Shown here one piece after another: positions 61,793 to 64,000 of a stretch of DNA of 64,000 nt. Source of the stretch: JAICYJ01 sp963797565 (GTDB lineage Bacteria; Actinomycetota; Thermoleophilia; Gaiellales; JAICJC01); contig CAWCPM010000011.1 of the NCBI GenBank assembly GCA_963797565.1, forward strand, positions 1 to 64,000, read 5' to 3'. The notes under the pieces were generated by a model. That model saw only the letters and a program-made list of their open reading frames with translations, was not told where the DNA came from and made no database searches. Both the position numbers and the translations under genes were made by a program. Every line of letters starts with the position of its first letter. Positions within the stretch are counted from its first letter, which is position 1.

Positions 61793-62171
61793 CGACCTCC
61801 TCCTGCTGCTCGTCGGCGGCCTTGCCGTCGCTCTCGGCGATCTGGCGCAGCAGCGTCTTCAGGTCGTAGAAGACCAGCCCCACGGTGGGGTCGGCGCCGG
61901 TGGTCGCCACGGCCGTGCGGTGGTCGTCCACCACCAGGAACACGCTGCCCTCGGGCGTGGCCGCCTGCAGCTGCGCCAGGGCCTCGCGGCCCAGGTCGCG
62001 GCGCACCTGGTCGGCGCCCTCGGCCAGGTCGCGGGCGGCTGCGGCGATGCCGTTGGCGGCCTCGTCCTGCACGCTGGCGGCAACCAGCGAGCCGTCGCGA
62101 GCGATCACCACGACCGTCTCGATCTGGGTCGAGAGCTCACGCAGCTCGGCGATTGCGGCGGTCGCATCCAC
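61779..62171 (-). CDS. Roadblock/LC7 domain protein
   Basis: A 130-residue Roadblock/LC7 protein. It has ETVVVIARDGSLVAASVQDE and EGSVFLVVDDHRTAVATTG, strand pairs typical of the domain, and an acidic C-terminus. Bacterial relatives (MglB-type or actinobacterial) act as GTPase-activating partners. No small GTPase gene is in the window. It is the first gene of an operon with pyrE. Confidence 0.8.
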   Translation of the reverse strand: MDATAAIAELRELSTQIETVVVIARDGSLVAASVQDEAANGIAAAARDLAEGADQVRRDLGREALAQLQAATPEGSVFLVVDDHRTAVATTGADPTVGLVFYDLKTLLRQIAESDGKAADEQQEEVDGSA

Positions 62172-62203
62172 GATTCCACGCTAGCACAGGTGATCCCTGC
62201 CGA

Positions 62204-62209
62204 TATTCT
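62204..62209 (+). promoter_or_regulatory. -10 element, leaderless BrkB/YihY gene
   Basis: TATTCT ends 7 nt before the ATG at 62217. Confidence 0.5.
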
Positions 62210-62216
62210 CATCAGG

Positions 62217-63089
62217 ATGGCCAACGAAACCGCCCCGACATGGATGGCCCCATATCGCACCGTCGCCAGCCAGACAGGCTCCATCCTGGGCAAGTACCTG
62301 GCCGACCGCGGCCCGCACCTGGCCGCCATGGTCGCCTACTACGCGCTGCTGTCGCTGTTCCCGTTCATCTTCCTGGTGCTGTCCGCGATCGGCCTGCTCG
62401 GCCACGTTTCGCAGTCGAGCTACCTGATCCGCGAGATGGAGCGGATCCTGCCCAGCGAGTCGGTCGCCGACCTGGTGAAGCTGACCCGCTCGGTGCAGTC
62501 GAACGCCGGCAAGTTCTTCGTGATCGGCCTGGTCGGGATGCTGTGGAGCGCGCTCGGCTTCTACTCAGCGCTGGAGTCGGCTCTGAACATCGTGTTCCGA
62601 GTGGGCAACCGCGGGTTCGTGGCCGGCAAGTGGATCAGCTTCGTGCTGGTGCTGAGCTCGCTGACCGTCCTCTTCACCTCGCTGTTTGTTGCCACGCTGG
62701 CGAACGGCTGGCTGCACCGGCACGAGCCCGGCGAGCTGAGCTCAAGCATCGTGCCCTACCTGATCTCACTGGCCTTCTCCAGCGCCGGCTCGTTCGTGTT
62801 CCTGATGGTGGTCTACCGCGTCCTCACCAACGTCGACCTGCACCGCGGCGACGTGTGGCCGGGGGCGCTGTTCGGCACGGTGCTGTTCCAGGTCTCGTTC
62901 CAGGCGGTGCCGCTGTACCTGCAGCGGGCCGACGTGCTGTTCGCCATGCGCGCCTTCGGTGGCCTGATCCTGCTGCTCGTGTGGCTGTACCTGATGGCGA
63001 ACGTGATCGTGCTGGGCGCCGAGATCAACTGGCGGCACTGGTCGCAACACCAGCCGCCCCAGGACGACACCATGGCCGGCCTCGCCTAG
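62217..63089 (+). CDS. YihY/BrkB family membrane protein
   Basis: A 290-residue membrane protein from the ATG at 62217. It has six helices; MVAYYALLSLFPFIFLVLSA, LVGMLWSALGFYSALESAL and the last helix with LLVWLYLMANVIVLGAEIN carry the conserved motifs of YihY/UPF0761 (formerly RNase BN). Function is unclear. It is convergent with the phosphotransferase gene (4-nt overlap). Confidence 0.9.
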   Translation: MANETAPTWMAPYRTVASQTGSILGKYLADRGPHLAAMVAYYALLSLFPFIFLVLSAIGLLGHVSQSSYLIREMERILPSESVADLVKLTRSVQSNAGKFFVIGLVGMLWSALGFYSALESALNIVFRVGNRGFVAGKWISFVLVLSSLTVLFTSLFVATLANGWLHRHEPGELSSSIVPYLISLAFSSAGSFVFLMVVYRVLTNVDLHRGDVWPGALFGTVLFQVSFQAVPLYLQRADVLFAMRAFGGLILLLVWLYLMANVIVLGAEINWRHWSQHQPPQDDTMAGLA

Positions 63090-64000
63090 TTTGAACCATC
63101 TAGCCGGCCCGGTCCAGCCACATCTGGGAGTGCTCCAGCCAGCGCTGCCGTGGTGGCGTCGTCGTGATGCACGGCCGACCAGCTGCTCAGCCGCAGCGAC
63201 ATGTGCGCGAGGTAGGCGCGCAGGGTGGCGGCATCGCGCCGGTCGCGGAGCAGCTGCCACAGCTCGAGTTGGTGATCCTCGCCGAGGCCGCCCTCGGCGC
63301 TGCAGTAGAGCAGCGTGACCAGGTCGAAGTAGGGATCGCCCACGCGCGCGCCCTCGCAGTCGACGATGCCGGTCACGCGGTCGCCCTCGGCCAGCACATT
63401 CAGGTGGTGGAAATCGAAGTGCGCGATGCCGCCGACCGGCAGGGCGGCAGGATCGGTGCCCTCCCCGATCGCGATCACGCGGTCGAGCAGCGCCGCGCCG
63501 GCCGGCGAGTGCCGCCGTAGCGGAGCGTGCAGGCAGTAGCCGTCGGCGCCGGTGGTCAGGGTGCGGCACAGGAAGGCGCCCCACCCGCCGCCGTCCCCGT
63601 CGCCCCGCTCCTCCTCCTGCAGCCGGTTCAGGTCGACCAGCTGCTCGACATGGACGGGCAGAAGCGGCACCGGCGGGCGGCCCGGAAGCAGCTCCTGGAG
63701 CACGAACAGCAGCGACTCCGCGGTCGCAGTCAGCAGGTGGCGCGGCGCCGGGTAGCCGCGGCCGCGCAGCCCCTCCACGATCGGCACGACTCGCTCGATG
63801 TGCTCGAGCGAGTCCGACTCGCCGCCCGCGATCTGCCACCACTTCAGCAGCGACCGGTTGCCCGCGGCGTCGGCCACCACCGTGGCATGGCTGGCCTCGC
63901 CGTCCGGCATCGCCGCCACCATCCGCAGACCGGAGCCGCGTGCGCGGTTGAGCACGGCCAGCGCCTGCTCCGTGGAGGGTGCCGCGGCTACGGCCCGGAC
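63086..64000 (-). CDS. Aminoglycoside phosphotransferase-like kinase, 5' end outside the window
   Basis: At least 304 codons; the frame stays open to base 64000, so the start is beyond the window. The kinase fold has GIAHFDFHHLNVLAEGDRV (catalytic loop, HxDxxxxN) and GIVDCEGARVGDPYFDLVTL (Mg-binding Asp). LQELLPGRPPVPL is the hinge. APH/choline-kinase-like enzymes phosphorylate small molecules or sugars; no evidence of antibiotic resistance. It is convergent with the BrkB/YihY gene. Confidence 0.82.
   Translation of the reverse strand, partial: VRAVAAAPSTEQALAVLNRARGSGLRMVAAMPDGEASHATVVADAAGNRSLLKWWQIAGGESDSLEHIERVVPIVEGLRGRGYPAPRHLLTATAESLLFVLQELLPGRPPVPLLPVHVEQLVDLNRLQEEERGDGDGGGWGAFLCRTLTTGADGYCLHAPLRRHSPAGAALLDRVIAIGEGTDPAALPVGGIAHFDFHHLNVLAEGDRVTGIVDCEGARVGDPYFDLVTLLYCSAEGGLGEDHQLELWQLLRDRRDAATLRAYLAHMSLRLSSWSAVHHDDATTAALAGALPDVAGPGRLDGSN

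Noticed and set aside
1..64000. CRISPR arrays, insertion sequences, prophage genes, rRNA
   Set aside because: I looked for spaced direct repeats, transposase or integrase motifs and rRNA sequence on both strands, and found none.

Overview
The window is 64 kb of very GC-rich, densely coding chromosomal DNA from an actinobacterium. The evidence is GTG and TTG starts, many tiny overlaps (ATGA, GTGA, TGATG), an F420-type LLM oxidoreductase, a rplM-rpsI-glmM-glmS string, a GuaB3-type IMP dehydrogenase paralogue next to guaA, a CGAAC-N4-GTTCG SOS box, and many genes whose -10-like hexamer sits 6-8 nt before the start codon (leaderless mRNAs). A deep-branching lineage such as Thermoleophilia is my best guess, but that is inference. 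I see no rRNA, insertion sequence, phage gene or CRISPR array. No stretch above 300 bases lacks a gene candidate.

Layout. 0-5.4 kb: flavin amine oxidase with a TetR regulator, rmuC, an MMPL transporter. 5.4-10.5 kb: tRNA-Gly, three secreted or anchored proteins (ASH/Ig-like, single-TM propeller-like, FG-GAP) and an LLM oxidoreductase. 10.5-15.3 kb: small membrane and DUF1269/DUF6325-like genes with a 19-residue Arg-rich ORF between them, a Vps62-like membrane protein, a ZIP transporter with a metalloregulator-type operator, a GNAT. 15.3-24 kb: CAP protein, ispH, ileS with an epimerase, a 47-aa ORF, Nudix, serine hydrolase, LytR_C protein. 23.5-31.3 kb (minus strand): the most unusual block, seven collinear genes encoding cytochrome c, a ThDP enzyme, a class III aminotransferase, a MauE-MauD fusion, a MauA-like Tat substrate, a MauF-like/propeller fusion and an aromatic-amino-acid-decarboxylase-type enzyme. 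31.3-39.8 kb (minus): a housekeeping run acpS, membrane protein, nnrDE, alr, cca, methyltransferase, corA-like. 39.8-44 kb (plus): MBL hydrolase, two paralogous GNATs, site-2 protease, cNMP-binding protein. 44-50 kb (minus): GNAT, glmS, glmM, rpsI, rplM, degenerate HD-GYP protein. 50-53 kb (plus): XdhC, phosphoesterase, secreted protein. 53-62 kb (minus): guaA, guaB3, pfkB, pyrF, an SOS-boxed DnaQ/UvrC-like nuclease, HU, pyrE, a Roadblock protein. 62-64 kb: BrkB/YihY protein and a truncated phosphotransferase.

How genes work together. The 31.3-23.5 kb run looks like one transcription unit from a -35/-10 promoter just before the cytochrome c gene. It pairs a dedicated thiol/disulfide system (MauE-D) with a small disulfide-rich Tat-exported protein, an exported propeller and a c-type cytochrome. 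This resembles a methylamine-dehydrogenase (mau) cluster, but by eye it lacks the TTQ tryptophans, and there is no MauG. PLP- and ThDP-dependent enzymes are in the same run. Elsewhere the operons are conventional: nucleotide synthesis (guaB3-guaA, pyrF, pyrE), amino-sugar synthesis (glmM-glmS) coupled to ribosomal proteins, and metabolite repair plus cell wall (nnrDE-alr).

Five genes here carry six apparent +1 single-base insertions, each next to a run of two or more C/G. They are annotated as single frameshifted genes; sequencing or assembly indels are the most likely explanation.
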